Assembly: GCF_036924515.1 (NCBI RefSeq)
Contig: NZ_JAZHRR010000001.1
Coordinates: 7,039,001 to 7,103,000, forward strand
Length of the DNA: 64,000 nucleotides
From: Bradyrhizobium sp. AZCC 1610
GTDB lineage: Bacteria; Pseudomonadota; Alphaproteobacteria; Rhizobiales; Xanthobacteraceae
Direction of reading: 5' to 3'
Part shown: positions 53,331 through 62,191 of the stretch, one piece after another
How the letters are laid out: each line of letters opens with the position of its first letter
Position numbering within the stretch: the stretch's first letter is position 1
Notes under the pieces: model-generated
Database searches by the model: none
What the model was told of the DNA's origin: nothing
Seen by the model: only the letters and a program-made list of their open reading frames with translations
Translations under genes and position numbers: made by a program

Positions 53331-53785
53331 GCGCGAACGTGAAAGTCGAGGTCTGCCAACTGCCGCATGGCGAAGGCCTTCCGCTGCCGGCCTATCAAAG
53401 CGCTGACGCCGCCGGGCTCGACCTGCTGGCCGCAGTTCCGACGGACACGCCCTTGATCCTGCCTCCGGGCAAATATGCGATGGTGCCGACCGGGCTGACG
53501 ATCGCACTGCCTTCCGGTTTTGAGGCGCAGGTGCGGCCGCGTTCCGGGCTTGCCGCCAAGCATGGCGTTACCGTCTTGAATTCGCCGGGCACGGTGGATG
53601 CGGATTACCGTGGCGAGGTCAACGTGCTTCTGATCAATCATGGCGACACGCCGTTCCCGATCCGGCGCGGCGAGCGCATCGCGCAGATGGTGATCGCGCC
53701 GGTCGTGCAGGCGCAACTCGTTCCGGTGGCCTCGCTTTCAACAACCGATCGCGGCAGTGGCGGTTTCGGCTCGACTGGACGCTGA
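53327..53785 (+). CDS. dut: Deoxyuridine 5'-triphosphate nucleotidohydrolase
   Basis: Trimeric dUTPase of 152 residues that keeps uracil out of DNA and supplies dUMP. Motifs 1-5 are visible: [47 protein letters not shown] and the C-terminal [15 protein letters not shown] 53327 overlaps the coaBC stop. The coaBC-dut pair is widespread in proteobacteria. A 169-bp gap without a gene follows. Confidence 0.97.
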   Translation: MSANVKVEVCQLPHGEGLPLPAYQSADAAGLDLLAAVPTDTPLILPPGKYAMVPTGLTIALPSGFEAQVRPRSGLAAKHGVTVLNSPGTVDADYRGEVNVLLINHGDTPFPIRRGERIAQMVIAPVVQAQLVPVASLSTTDRGSGGFGSTGR

Positions 53786-53954
53786 ATCGTTTAGTAAAGA
53801 CTATGCTCAACGGTAACCGGCTGAATTTTTCACAGCCATATTTGCGTTCACGGTCTGGACTCTTACCGGTCGACTCCCGAAGGGGATACTCTCGACCCGA
53901 TTCGTGCTCGGCGGGGGTAGCGCCGGGCCCAGTCGTGCGTTTTTGGGGCAAATA

Positions 53955-56475
53955 ATGTCGGGCGTAGTCGCGGCGATGCGTCGAACCCTGCTGTCGTGCA
54001 CCTCACCGGCGCGCCACGGCGTGATTGCGCTCGCCACCGCCCTCTCCGTCTCGCCGGAACCCGCGTTGGCCGCTGACTTGACCATCACGCAGACGATTTC
54101 CGCCCTATTCGACCTCAATCACCAGGAATTTGCGGTACTGACGACGGCGCTGTCGCTGCTCGGCTTTACCGTGGTGGCTGCGATCCTGCTGATGCGCACG
54201 CGCGTCCAGGCCACTCGGATGGAACTCAACCTGCGCTCCGACATCGCCGACCTGCAGGTGCAGGCCGACCGGCTGCGCGCGCTCTTGTTTGCCGAGCCCC
54301 AGATCCTGATCGCCTGGGCCGCGGGCGACAACCGGCCCCAGATCAGCGGTGACACCTCGCTTCTGATCTCGCAGGACGCGCTGTCCAATTCGCCGCAGCG
54401 TATCCTCGCCTTTGGAACCTGGCTGCCACCGGAACCGGCGCTGCAGATGGACCGTGCGGTCGACGCGCTGCGCGAGGCTGGCGAAGGTTTTCTGCTCAAT
54501 CTCTCCACCTCGAGCGGCCGCGCCATCGAAGCGATGGGCCGCGCCATCGGGGGGCAAGCCATTGTGCGGATTCGCGAACTCGGCGGCTTGCGCCGGGAGC
54601 TCGCCGAATCCAATCTCCGTTACAGGACGCTTGTGGAAGAGACCGAGCTGCTGCGCGACTTCGCCGCCTCTGCGCCCTGGCCGATCTGGGCCAAAAGCGT
54701 CGAGGGCAATCTGCGTTACGCCAATGCGGCCTATGTGCGGGCCACCGAGGGCGCAAGCGTCGCGGATACGATCCACCGCAGCCTCGAACTGCTGGAGAAC
54801 GACCAGCGCACCGAGATGGGCCGGGTGCTGAACGACAATTCCACCTTTAGCGCGCGGCTGCCGATCGTGGTGGGCGGCGAGCGGCGCATCTATGATGTTC
54901 AGGCGCTCAAGCTCGGGAGCGGCAGCGCCGGCATCGCCATCGACGCCAGCGAGGCGACCGCATTGCGCGACGCGATGGAGCGGATGGCGGAAGCCCATCG
55001 CCGCACCCTCGACCAGCTGGTCGTCGGGGGTGGCCGTGTTCGACGGCCAGCGGCGGCTTGCCTTCTACAACGAATCCTACCGGCGGCTGTGGGGCCTCGA
55101 TCAGGCCTTCCTCGATTCCAATCCCGACGATTCAAGCGTGCTCGACCGGCTGCGCGCGGCGCGCAAACTGCCCGAACAGCCCGACTTCCGGGCCTGGAAG
55201 GCCAAGCTGCACCAAGCCTACCGCGCCGTGGAGCCCGTGAACTACACCTGGTTCCTGCCCGACGGCCGCGCCGTCAGCGTCGTCACCACGCCGAACCTCG
55301 AAGGCGGCGTCACCTATCTGTTCGACAATGTCACCGAGAGCCTCGATCTCGCGCGCCGCTACGACCGGCTGACCCGGGTTCAGCATGAGACGCTCGACAA
55401 TCTCGCTGAAGCGGTCGCGGTGTTCGGCAGCAATGGCCGCGTGGAGCTGTTCAATCCCGCTTTCGAGAAAATGTGGAAGCTGTCGGCGGAAGCGCTGAAG
55501 GAGCAACCCCACATCGAGACCGTCGAAGCATGGTGCAAACCGCTGTTCGACGACGCGCTGACCTGGCGGGCGCTGCGCGAAGCGATCACCGCGATCGAGA
55601 ACCGGGCGCAGGTGGCGCTGAAACTCGAGCGCAAGGACGGCAGCGTGCTGGACTGCATGACCATGCCGCTGCCGGATGGCGCGACCATGCTGACCTTCCA
55701 GGACATCACTGACACCGAAAATGTCGAGCGGGCGCTGCGCGAGCGCAACGAGGCGCTGGAAGCCGCCGACCAGATGAAGGTCGATTTCGTCCACCACGTG
55801 TCCTATGAGCTGCGCGCCCCCCTCACCACCATCATCGGCTTCGCGCATTTCCTCAGCGACCCCTCGACCGGCCCGCTGACGCCAAAGCAGGCCGAGTACC
55901 TCGACTACGTCACCAAATCGACCAACGCGCTGCTTGCGCTCACCAACAACATCCTCGATCTCGCCACCATCGATGCCGGCGCCATGAAGCTCGAGCTCGG
56001 CCCGGTCAATATCGAAAAAGCCATCCAGGCTGCCGCCGAAGGCATTCAGGATCGGCTGGCAACCGACCGCATCGAACTCAAGGTCGACATCGATCCCGAT
56101 ATCGGCAACTTCATCGGCGACGAGCGGCGCGTGGTGCAGGTGCTCTATAATTTGCTCGCCAACGCCGTCGGATTCTCGCCGCACGATGCCGCGGTCACGA
56201 TCAGCGCGCAGCGGACCGAGCATCGCGTGATCTTTACCGTCAGCGATTCCGGACCCGGCATTCCGGCTGACGTGAAGGACAAGGTGTTCGACTGGTTCGA
56301 GAGCCACTCCCATGGCTCGCGGCACCGCGGCGCCGGCCTCGGCCTGTCGCTGGTGCGCTCCTTCGTCGAGCTGCATGGCGGCAAGGTGCGCGTCGATTCG
56401 GTGGTCGGCAAGGGCACGACGGTCACCTGCGACTTTCCGATCGACCAGAACGCGCATCGCAACGCCGCCGAATGA
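53955..56475 (+). pseudogene. divL: Sensor kinase DivL, split by a +1 frameshift
   Basis: DivL-type regulator of the CtrA cell-cycle pathway. It has an N-terminal membrane segment (about 55-78), PAS-like regions, then HisKA and HATPase_c domains. The H-box reads HHVSYELRAPLT, with Tyr (codon 55804-55806, about residue 617) where kinases have His; this marks DivL. The ATP domain keeps the N box (NLLANAVGF), GPGIP and GAGLGLSL. The first frame runs to about 55020 (HRRTLDQL) and the second takes over at SSGVAVFDGQRRLAFYNESYR. One surplus base lies in 55019-55031, which includes a run of five G. Corrected length is about 839 residues. The stop overlaps tsaE (ATGA). divL is essential in Caulobacter, so a sequence error is quite possible. 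Confidence 0.85.
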
Positions 56476-57992
56476 CCGTATCAGCGACATTTACGTCAGC
56501 GCTGGCGAACGAGACGGCAACGGCGCATCTGATGGCCGACCTCGCACTGCTGGTCGGTCCGGGCGACGTCATCACGCTCTCGGGCGATCTCGGTGCGGGG
56601 AAGACCGCGGCGGCGCGCGCCATGATCCGCTATCTCGCCAACGATTCCGCGCTGGAAGTGCCAAGCCCGACCTTCACGCTGGCGCAGAGCTACGATCTGT
56701 CGTTCCCGCTTCTTCACGCCGATCTCTACCGGATCAATGATTCGAGCGAGCTGGAGGAAATCGGATTGTCGCCGCTGCCGGAAGGCGCGCTGGCGCTGAT
56801 CGAATGGCCGGAACGCGCAGGCGATGCGCTGCCCGATGATCGCATCGAGATCGCCTTCAGCCATCGCCCGGCGCTCGGGTCCACCGCGCGCGCCGCCGAG
56901 ATCACCGGCTACGGCAAGGCGGCGGCGCAGGTGGCGCGATTGGAGGGCTTGCGCAAATTTCTCGAGAATGCCGGCTTCCTGAATGCGGGGCGCGAGCGCA
57001 TGCCCGGCGACGCCTCGACGCGCTCCTATGCGCGGCTGATCCGCGACGACGGCACGTCGATCCTGATGAATTCGCCGCGCCGTCCGGATGGCCCGGCGGT
57101 CTACGAGGGAAAATCCTACAGCGCTGCGGTTCATCTCGCCGAGGATGTCAAGCCGTTCGTCGCCATCGACAACGGCCTGCGCGCGCACGGCTTCTCGGCG
57201 CCCGCGATTCGCCACGCCGATCTCGATTCCGGTTTCCTGATCACCGAAGATTTCGGCAGCGCCGGCATCGTCGAGGGCGACCCGCCGCGGCCGATCGTCG
57301 AGTGCTACGAGGCGGCGACCGACATGCTGGCGGAGCTGCATCGCAAAACCCTGCCCGAAACGGCGCCGCTGGAGCCGGAAGGCTCATACCAAATTCCGGT
57401 CTACGATATCGATGCATGGCTGGTCGAGATCGGCCTGATGCTCGAATGGTATCTGCCGGACCGCGGCACTGAAGTCAGCCAGCAACGGCGCGACGAATTC
57501 GTCACGATGTGGCGAACGCTGCTGGAAAAGCCGGCGGCCGCGCCGCGAACCTGGGTGATGCGGGATTTCCATTCGCCCAACATCATCTGGCTCGGCGAGC
57601 GCACGGGGATCTTGCGCGTCGGGATCATCGACTTCCAGGATGCCGTGCTTGGCCCCGCCGCCTACGATCTGGTGTCGCTGCTGCAGGACGCGCGGCTCGA
57701 CGTTCCCGAGCAGCTCGAATTGACGCTCTTGACCCGCTACATCAAGGCGCGCCGCGCGGCGGATGGTCAGTTCGATCCGGCCAGCTTTGCCGAGCTTTAC
57801 GCCATTATGTCGGCGCAGCGGAATACCCGCCTGCTCGGCACCTTCGCCCGGCTCAACCGGCGGGACGGCAAGCCGCAATATCTGCGCCACCAGCCCCGGA
57901 TCTGGACCTATCTGAACCGCTCGCTGGCGCACCCGGCGCTGGCGGCGTTTCGCGAATGGTATGCCGCCAACGTGCCGCCGCCGCTCTCCTGA
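56472..57992 (+). CDS. tsaE: TsaE-phosphotransferase fusion (t6A ATPase plus AmgK-like kinase)
   Basis: Two-domain protein of 506 residues. TsaE (1-150) has the Walker A GDLGAGKTAAARAM (about 38-51), PSPTFTLAQSYD and HADLYRI, and provides ATPase activity for tRNA t6A synthesis. The second domain (about 160-500) is an aminoglycoside-phosphotransferase-fold kinase with VMRDFHSPNIIWL (catalytic Asp region) and GIIDFQDAVLGPAAYDLVSLLQDAR. Its relatives include AmgK, the anomeric kinase of cell-wall sugar recycling. The fused form is common in Rhizobiales. Start overlaps the divL stop. A MurU-like gene lies 0.5 kb downstream and supports the AmgK reading. Confidence 0.93.
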   Translation: MTVSATFTSALANETATAHLMADLALLVGPGDVITLSGDLGAGKTAAARAMIRYLANDSALEVPSPTFTLAQSYDLSFPLLHADLYRINDSSELEEIGLSPLPEGALALIEWPERAGDALPDDRIEIAFSHRPALGSTARAAEITGYGKAAAQVARLEGLRKFLENAGFLNAGRERMPGDASTRSYARLIRDDGTSILMNSPRRPDGPAVYEGKSYSAAVHLAEDVKPFVAIDNGLRAHGFSAPAIRHADLDSGFLITEDFGSAGIVEGDPPRPIVECYEAATDMLAELHRKTLPETAPLEPEGSYQIPVYDIDAWLVEIGLMLEWYLPDRGTEVSQQRRDEFVTMWRTLLEKPAAAPRTWVMRDFHSPNIIWLGERTGILRVGIIDFQDAVLGPAAYDLVSLLQDARLDVPEQLELTLLTRYIKARRAADGQFDPASFAELYAIMSAQRNTRLLGTFARLNRRDGKPQYLRHQPRIWTYLNRSLAHPALAAFREWYAANVPPPLS

Positions 57993-58082
57993 TTTACCTC
58001 CTGTTAGCCACCCTGCACTTAATCTGGAACCGGCCATGCCGAGCCGGCGTGGCGCAGCCAGTTTTGAAGTGGGAAGACGGCC

Positions 58083-58406
58083 ATGGCGGCGGCGGAACGG
58101 CGCAAGGGAGATCGAGTCGTATTCGAGCGCGGCTTTGCGGCGCACATGATGGGCATCGACGGCACCTGGCGGCGTGACTGCGTGATGGAAGATGTCTCCG
58201 AGACCGGCGCCAAACTGACGGTCGAAGGTTCGGTCGAGGGCCTGCACCTGAAGGAATTCTTCCTGCTGCTGTCGTCCACCGGGCTGGCCTATCGGCGCTG
58301 CGAACTGGCCTGGGTCAATGGCGATCAGATCGGCGTCAACTTCCTGAAGCAGGGCGACAAGAAGAAGAAGGCGGCCAAGCGCGGGGCCGAGGACGCCGAA
58401 GTCTGA
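58083..58406 (+). CDS. PilZ-domain protein
   Basis: Small cytoplasmic protein of 107 residues with a single PilZ-like fold. It has AAERRKGDRVVFERGF (Arg-rich start, as in the RxxxR motif) and the strand CVMEDVSETGAKLTVEGSV, matching D/NxSxxG of cyclic-di-GMP-binding PilZ domains. It ends in a Lys-rich tail. Placed between the TsaE-kinase fusion and the MurU-like gene, in the same direction. Binding of c-di-GMP is inferred. Confidence 0.88.
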   Translation: MAAAERRKGDRVVFERGFAAHMMGIDGTWRRDCVMEDVSETGAKLTVEGSVEGLHLKEFFLLLSSTGLAYRRCELAWVNGDQIGVNFLKQGDKKKKAAKRGAEDAEV

Positions 58407-58534
58407 GGTTTGGCCGCGCCGGCGGCCGTCGTACGGCCGTCATCTGCGGCCACTAAGGCCTCATGGTTGCTGGTTCAAGCGAATCGCCGTGGTATGATCC
58501 GCGGCGCGATTTGATGGTTCGAGAAATTCCAGGA

Positions 58535-59257
58535 ATGTCCGTTACGCCCGCCAAAGCCATGGTCCTTGCCGCCGGTCTCGGTTTGCGCATGCGACCGTTG
58601 ACCGACCATATGCCGAAGCCGCTGGTCCGCGTGGCCGGCCAGCCATTGCTCGATCACGTGCTGGACAAGCTCGCCGGTGCCGGCGTCAGCGAGGCCGTTG
58701 TCAACGTGCATTACCTGCCCGACCAGATCATTGAGCACACCGCGAACCGTGCCCGGCCCCGCATCATCATTTCCGACGAACGCGACGAGGTGCTTGGCAC
58801 CGGCGGCGCTGTCGTGAAGGCGCTGCCCCTGCTCGGCCAGGAGCCGTTCTTCCACGTCAACGCCGACACGATGTGGATCGACGGCGTGCGGCCCAATCTG
58901 GAGCGGCTGGCCGAAACCTTCGATCCTGACCGGATGGACATCCTGCTCCTGATGGCGCCGACCACGAGCAGCATCGGCTATGCCGGCCGCGGCGACTACG
59001 CCATGCTGCCGGACGGCGCATTGCGCAAGCGGCGTGAACATCAGGTGGTTCCGTTCGTCTATGCGGGCGCGGCGATCATGTCGCCCTCGCTGTTCGCCGA
59101 CGCGCCCGCCGGCGAGTTTTCGCTGACCAAGATGTTCGACCGCGCCAACGAGCAGGAACGGCTGTTCGGCCTGCGGCTCGACGGTGTCTGGATGCATGTC
59201 GGAACCCCCGACGCGGTGCAGGCCGCGGAAGAGGCGTTTCTGGAAAGCGTGGCGTAG
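58535..59257 (+). CDS. MurU-like nucleotidyltransferase (sugar-1-phosphate)
   Basis: Nucleotidyltransferase of 240 residues. The signature AMVLAAGLGLRMRPLTDHMPKPLV (about 7-30) gives the G-x-G-x-R and PKP motifs, and VNADTMWIDG holds the metal-binding Asp. MurU makes UDP-MurNAc from MurNAc-1-phosphate, which AmgK makes, so with the upstream kinase domain it could recycle cell-wall sugars. ATG 58535 is used; ATG 58514 is possible. The following gap holds two repeat remnants. Confidence 0.9.
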   Translation: MSVTPAKAMVLAAGLGLRMRPLTDHMPKPLVRVAGQPLLDHVLDKLAGAGVSEAVVNVHYLPDQIIEHTANRARPRIIISDERDEVLGTGGAVVKALPLLGQEPFFHVNADTMWIDGVRPNLERLAETFDPDRMDILLLMAPTTSSIGYAGRGDYAMLPDGALRKRREHQVVPFVYAGAAIMSPSLFADAPAGEFSLTKMFDRANEQERLFGLRLDGVWMHVGTPDAVQAAEEAFLESVA

Positions 59258-59261
59258 GTTT

Positions 59262-59430
59262 GTAGGGTGGGGCAAAGGCGCATTGGCGCCGTGTCCACCA
59301 TCCACCCCAAATCCCGGATAGAGCCAACGGGTCGCTCGAATGCGAGCCCGGTGACAGGCTCCGCGCAATCCGGGAAATCCAGCCACTTGCGAGATAGACC
59401 CCGGATTTCGTTTCACTCCATCCGGGCTAC
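59262..59430. repeat. Composite of two palindromic repeat families
   Basis: The left part starts gtagggtggggcaaaggcgc and is a degraded relative of the 3944-4033 element. The right part, ending ccggatttcgtttcactcca then tccgggctac at 59430, matches the 34873-34959 element. It lies between convergent MurU-like and leuB genes. Confidence 0.65.
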
Positions 59431-59446
59431 GCCCCCCACAAATCGC

Positions 59447-60559
59447 TTACGCGTGCAGCTTCTGCAGCTCCTTCAGAATCGCCTCGCCCATCTGTGTGGT
59501 TGAGGCAGAAGTCGTGCCCTCGGACTTGATGTCCGCGGTACGAAGGCCGCTGGCGAGCACGGCCGCGATCGCCGCGTCGACCTTGTCGGCCAGCGCGCCC
59601 ATGTCGAAGGAATAGCGCAGCGCCATTCCGAACGAGGAGATCATCGCGATCGGATTGGCGAGACCTTGGCCTGCGATATCGGGCGCCGAACCGTGCACCG
59701 GCTCGAACAGCGAGCGGCGCTTCTTGGTCTTGGCATCGACTTCGCCAAGCGAGGCCGAAGGCAGCATGCCGAGCGAGCCAGTCAGCATCGCCGCGATGTC
59801 GGACAGCATGTCGCCGAACAGATTGTCGGTGACGATGACGTCGAACTGCTTCGGCGCCTTCACCAACATCATGCCGCCGGAATCGGCGAGCTGGTGCTCC
59901 AGCGTCACGTCCTTGTATTCGCGCGCATGGACCTGGGTCATGACCTCGTTCCAGAGCACGCCCGACTTCATGACGTTGCGCTTTTCCATCGAGGTCACCT
60001 TGTTGCGGCGCTTGCGCGCCAGATCGAAGGCGACGCGGCCGATGCGCTCGATTTCATAGGTGTCGTAAACCTGCGTGTCGATGGCGCGCTTCTGGCCGTT
60101 GCCGAGATCGGTGATCGTCTTCGGCTCGCCGAAATAGACGCCACCGGTCAATTCGCGCACGATCATGATGTCGAGGCCTTCGACCGCCTCGCGCTTCAGA
60201 CTCGAGGCATCCGCCAGCGCCGGGTAGCACACCGCGGGGCGCAGATTGGCGAACAGGCCGAGATCCTTGCGTAGCCGCAGCAGGCCGGCCTCGGGCCGCA
60301 CCTCATAGGGCACGCTGTCCCACTTCGGACCGCCGACCGCACCGAAGATGATGGCATCAGCGGCCACAGCCTTGGCCATATCGGCTTCCGAGATCGACAC
60401 CTTGTGCGCGTCATAGGCGGAGCCGCCGACCAGGCCCTGCTCGGTCTCGAATGTCGCAATGCCTTGCGCATTGAGCCAGTCGATCAGGCGCTGCACCTCC
60501 CCCATCACTTCGGGGCCGATGCCGTCGCCGGGGAGAAGCAGCAGTTTATGGGTCGCCAT
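59447..60559 (-). CDS. leuB: 3-isopropylmalate dehydrogenase
   Basis: NAD-dependent decarboxylating dehydrogenase of leucine synthesis, 370 residues. It starts [13 protein letters not shown], has the isopropylmalate-contact [13 protein letters not shown] (about 91-103), [10 protein letters not shown], the metal Asp of [14 protein letters not shown] and the NAD-binding [17 protein letters not shown]. The start is ATG 60559; a longer frame upstream enters a repeat. No leader peptide was found. It is placed alone, opposite to the genes around it. Confidence 0.97.
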   Translation of the reverse strand: MATHKLLLLPGDGIGPEVMGEVQRLIDWLNAQGIATFETEQGLVGGSAYDAHKVSISEADMAKAVAADAIIFGAVGGPKWDSVPYEVRPEAGLLRLRKDLGLFANLRPAVCYPALADASSLKREAVEGLDIMIVRELTGGVYFGEPKTITDLGNGQKRAIDTQVYDTYEIERIGRVAFDLARKRRNKVTSMEKRNVMKSGVLWNEVMTQVHAREYKDVTLEHQLADSGGMMLVKAPKQFDVIVTDNLFGDMLSDIAAMLTGSLGMLPSASLGEVDAKTKKRRSLFEPVHGSAPDIAGQGLANPIAMISSFGMALRYSFDMGALADKVDAAIAAVLASGLRTADIKSEGTTSASTTQMGEAILKELQKLHA

Positions 60560-60581
60560 GGAAGGTCCTTGCTTTGTTCGT

Positions 60582-60686
60582 CGTTCCGGGACGGCGCAAC
60601 GCGCCGGACCCGGAATCCCCAGATTTTGATGCAACGAGATTCCCTGATGTGCAATTGCACATCATGGTTCGCGCCCCGGAATGGCG
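60582..60686. repeat. Palindromic repeat in the leuB upstream region
   Basis: Begins cgttccgggacggcgcaacg and ends gcgccccggaatggcg, enclosing the palindrome gatgtgcaattgcacatc (60646-60663). A short relative is at 8582-8618. It lies between divergent leuB and the MFS gene. Confidence 0.6.
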
Positions 60687-60799
60687 GGTCGGCCGGAGTG
60701 CTAAAGCGGCATTGCGCGGTTGGCAAGACACCATTGCGGCCGCGCGGCCTGTGCAAGCCCGGCCATGCCTGCCACAATAATGTTCGCCGGAGTAATTTA

Positions 60800-61987
60800 T
60801 TGCACGCCCCCGACCGCCCCCTGATTTACCCGCATCCCGCGCGGCTGATCCTCATCCTGTCGCTGGCGCCGACCGTCGGCCTCGGAATCGGCCGCTTTGC
60901 CTATGCGCTGGTGCTGCCGGACATGCGCGATACGCTGGCGTGGTCCTATTCCGCAGCCGGATTCATGAACACCATCAACGCGGCCGGCTATCTCGCGGGC
61001 GCCCTGCTCGCCTCACGCATGATCAGGACCTTTGGGCTGGCCAACTCGGTGCGATGGGGCACGTTTGCATGCGTGCTGTCGCTGGCGCTCTGCGCCGTAT
61101 CAGGCAATTTCTACGTGCTGAGTTTCGCGCGGCTGTTGGCGGGGGTCGGCGCCGCGGCCGGATTTGTCGGCGGCGGCGCGCTGGCGGCAACGATCGCGCA
61201 GTCGCGGCCCGAACGGGCGAACTTCCTGCTCAGCCTGTTCTATGCCGGACCCGGAATCGGCATTTTGGCGTCTGGGTTGGTGGCGCCGTTTGTCTTGCAG
61301 GGATTTGGGCCGGGCTCGTGGTGGATCGTCTGGTGGGCGATGACGGGGCTGGCCGTTGTCATGACGATCCCCGTGCTGCTCGCGCCGCTCCATGACGGCG
61401 CGACCGCCGCCGCGACCACAACGGCCAAATTCGCGGTGGCGCCGGTCTTGATCTACCTCGCCGGCTACTTCCTGTTCGGTGCCGGCTACATCGCCTACAT
61501 GACCTTCATGATCGCCTATGTCCGCGACGCCGGTGGCGGCGCCCTGGCACAGAGTGCATTCTGGAGCCTGATCGGCCTCAGCGCATTCGTGACCCCATGG
61601 GTGTGGCGGCGCGTGCTCGCGCTCGACCGCGGCGGCCTCGCCACCACGATCATTCTCGGCGTCAATGCCGTTGGCGCGGCGATGCCGATCTTCGGGCATT
61701 CGGTATGGCTGCTCGCGATCTCGGCGCTGGTGTTCGGCGTCGCGTTCTTCGCGGTGGTCGGCTCCACCACCGCTTTCGTGCGCTTCAACTATCCGCCGCA
61801 GGCCTGGCCGACGGCGATTGCCGCGATGACGATTTCGTTCGGCATCGGCCAGACGCTGGGGCCGATCGTGGTCGGTGCGATCACGGATGCGGTGGGGAGC
61901 CTGTCGTTTGCGCTGAACGTTTCGGCCGCGATGCTGGCGTTGGGTGCGGTGTTATCGGCGTTTCAGAGGAAGATACGAAGCTCTTGA
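60800..61987 (+). CDS. YbfB/YjiJ-family MFS transporter
   Basis: Inner-membrane transporter of 395 residues with about 12 hydrophobic helices. The family marker GLGIGRFAYALVLPDMRDTLAWSYSAAGFMNTINAAGYLAGALLA is present near the start in segments. The substrate is unknown. TTG 60800 follows a GGAGT site and begins just before the first helix; the longer frame upstream runs through the leuB start region and a repeat and is rejected. Confidence 0.88.
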   Translation: MHAPDRPLIYPHPARLILILSLAPTVGLGIGRFAYALVLPDMRDTLAWSYSAAGFMNTINAAGYLAGALLASRMIRTFGLANSVRWGTFACVLSLALCAVSGNFYVLSFARLLAGVGAAAGFVGGGALAATIAQSRPERANFLLSLFYAGPGIGILASGLVAPFVLQGFGPGSWWIVWWAMTGLAVVMTIPVLLAPLHDGATAAATTTAKFAVAPVLIYLAGYFLFGAGYIAYMTFMIAYVRDAGGGALAQSAFWSLIGLSAFVTPWVWRRVLALDRGGLATTIILGVNAVGAAMPIFGHSVWLLAISALVFGVAFFAVVGSTTAFVRFNYPPQAWPTAIAAMTISFGIGQTLGPIVVGAITDAVGSLSFALNVSAAMLALGAVLSAFQRKIRSS

Positions 61988-62191
61988 ACGAGAGCGCTGG
62001 CAGCTCACCCTTGTGCTCGCATAGTTCGGATGCTTCTGGCTCTAAGGTGACGATCGCCTGCGGCAGTTTGCGGCGTAAAGTGACGTTGCCTTGTGGTAAG
62101 GTGTCTGCTCGGCACTGCCGCGTAAGCGGCACACCAAGCCAGGCAGCTGACATCCCGAAGCAATCGGCGACGCAAAAAGGGAGAAGCGACC

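Noticed and set aside
51836..53800. A FitB/VapC-type toxin gene next to the RHH domain of CoaBC
   Set aside because: No PIN-domain frame is present on either strand between ubiB and dut, so this is not a toxin-antitoxin pair as it stands.
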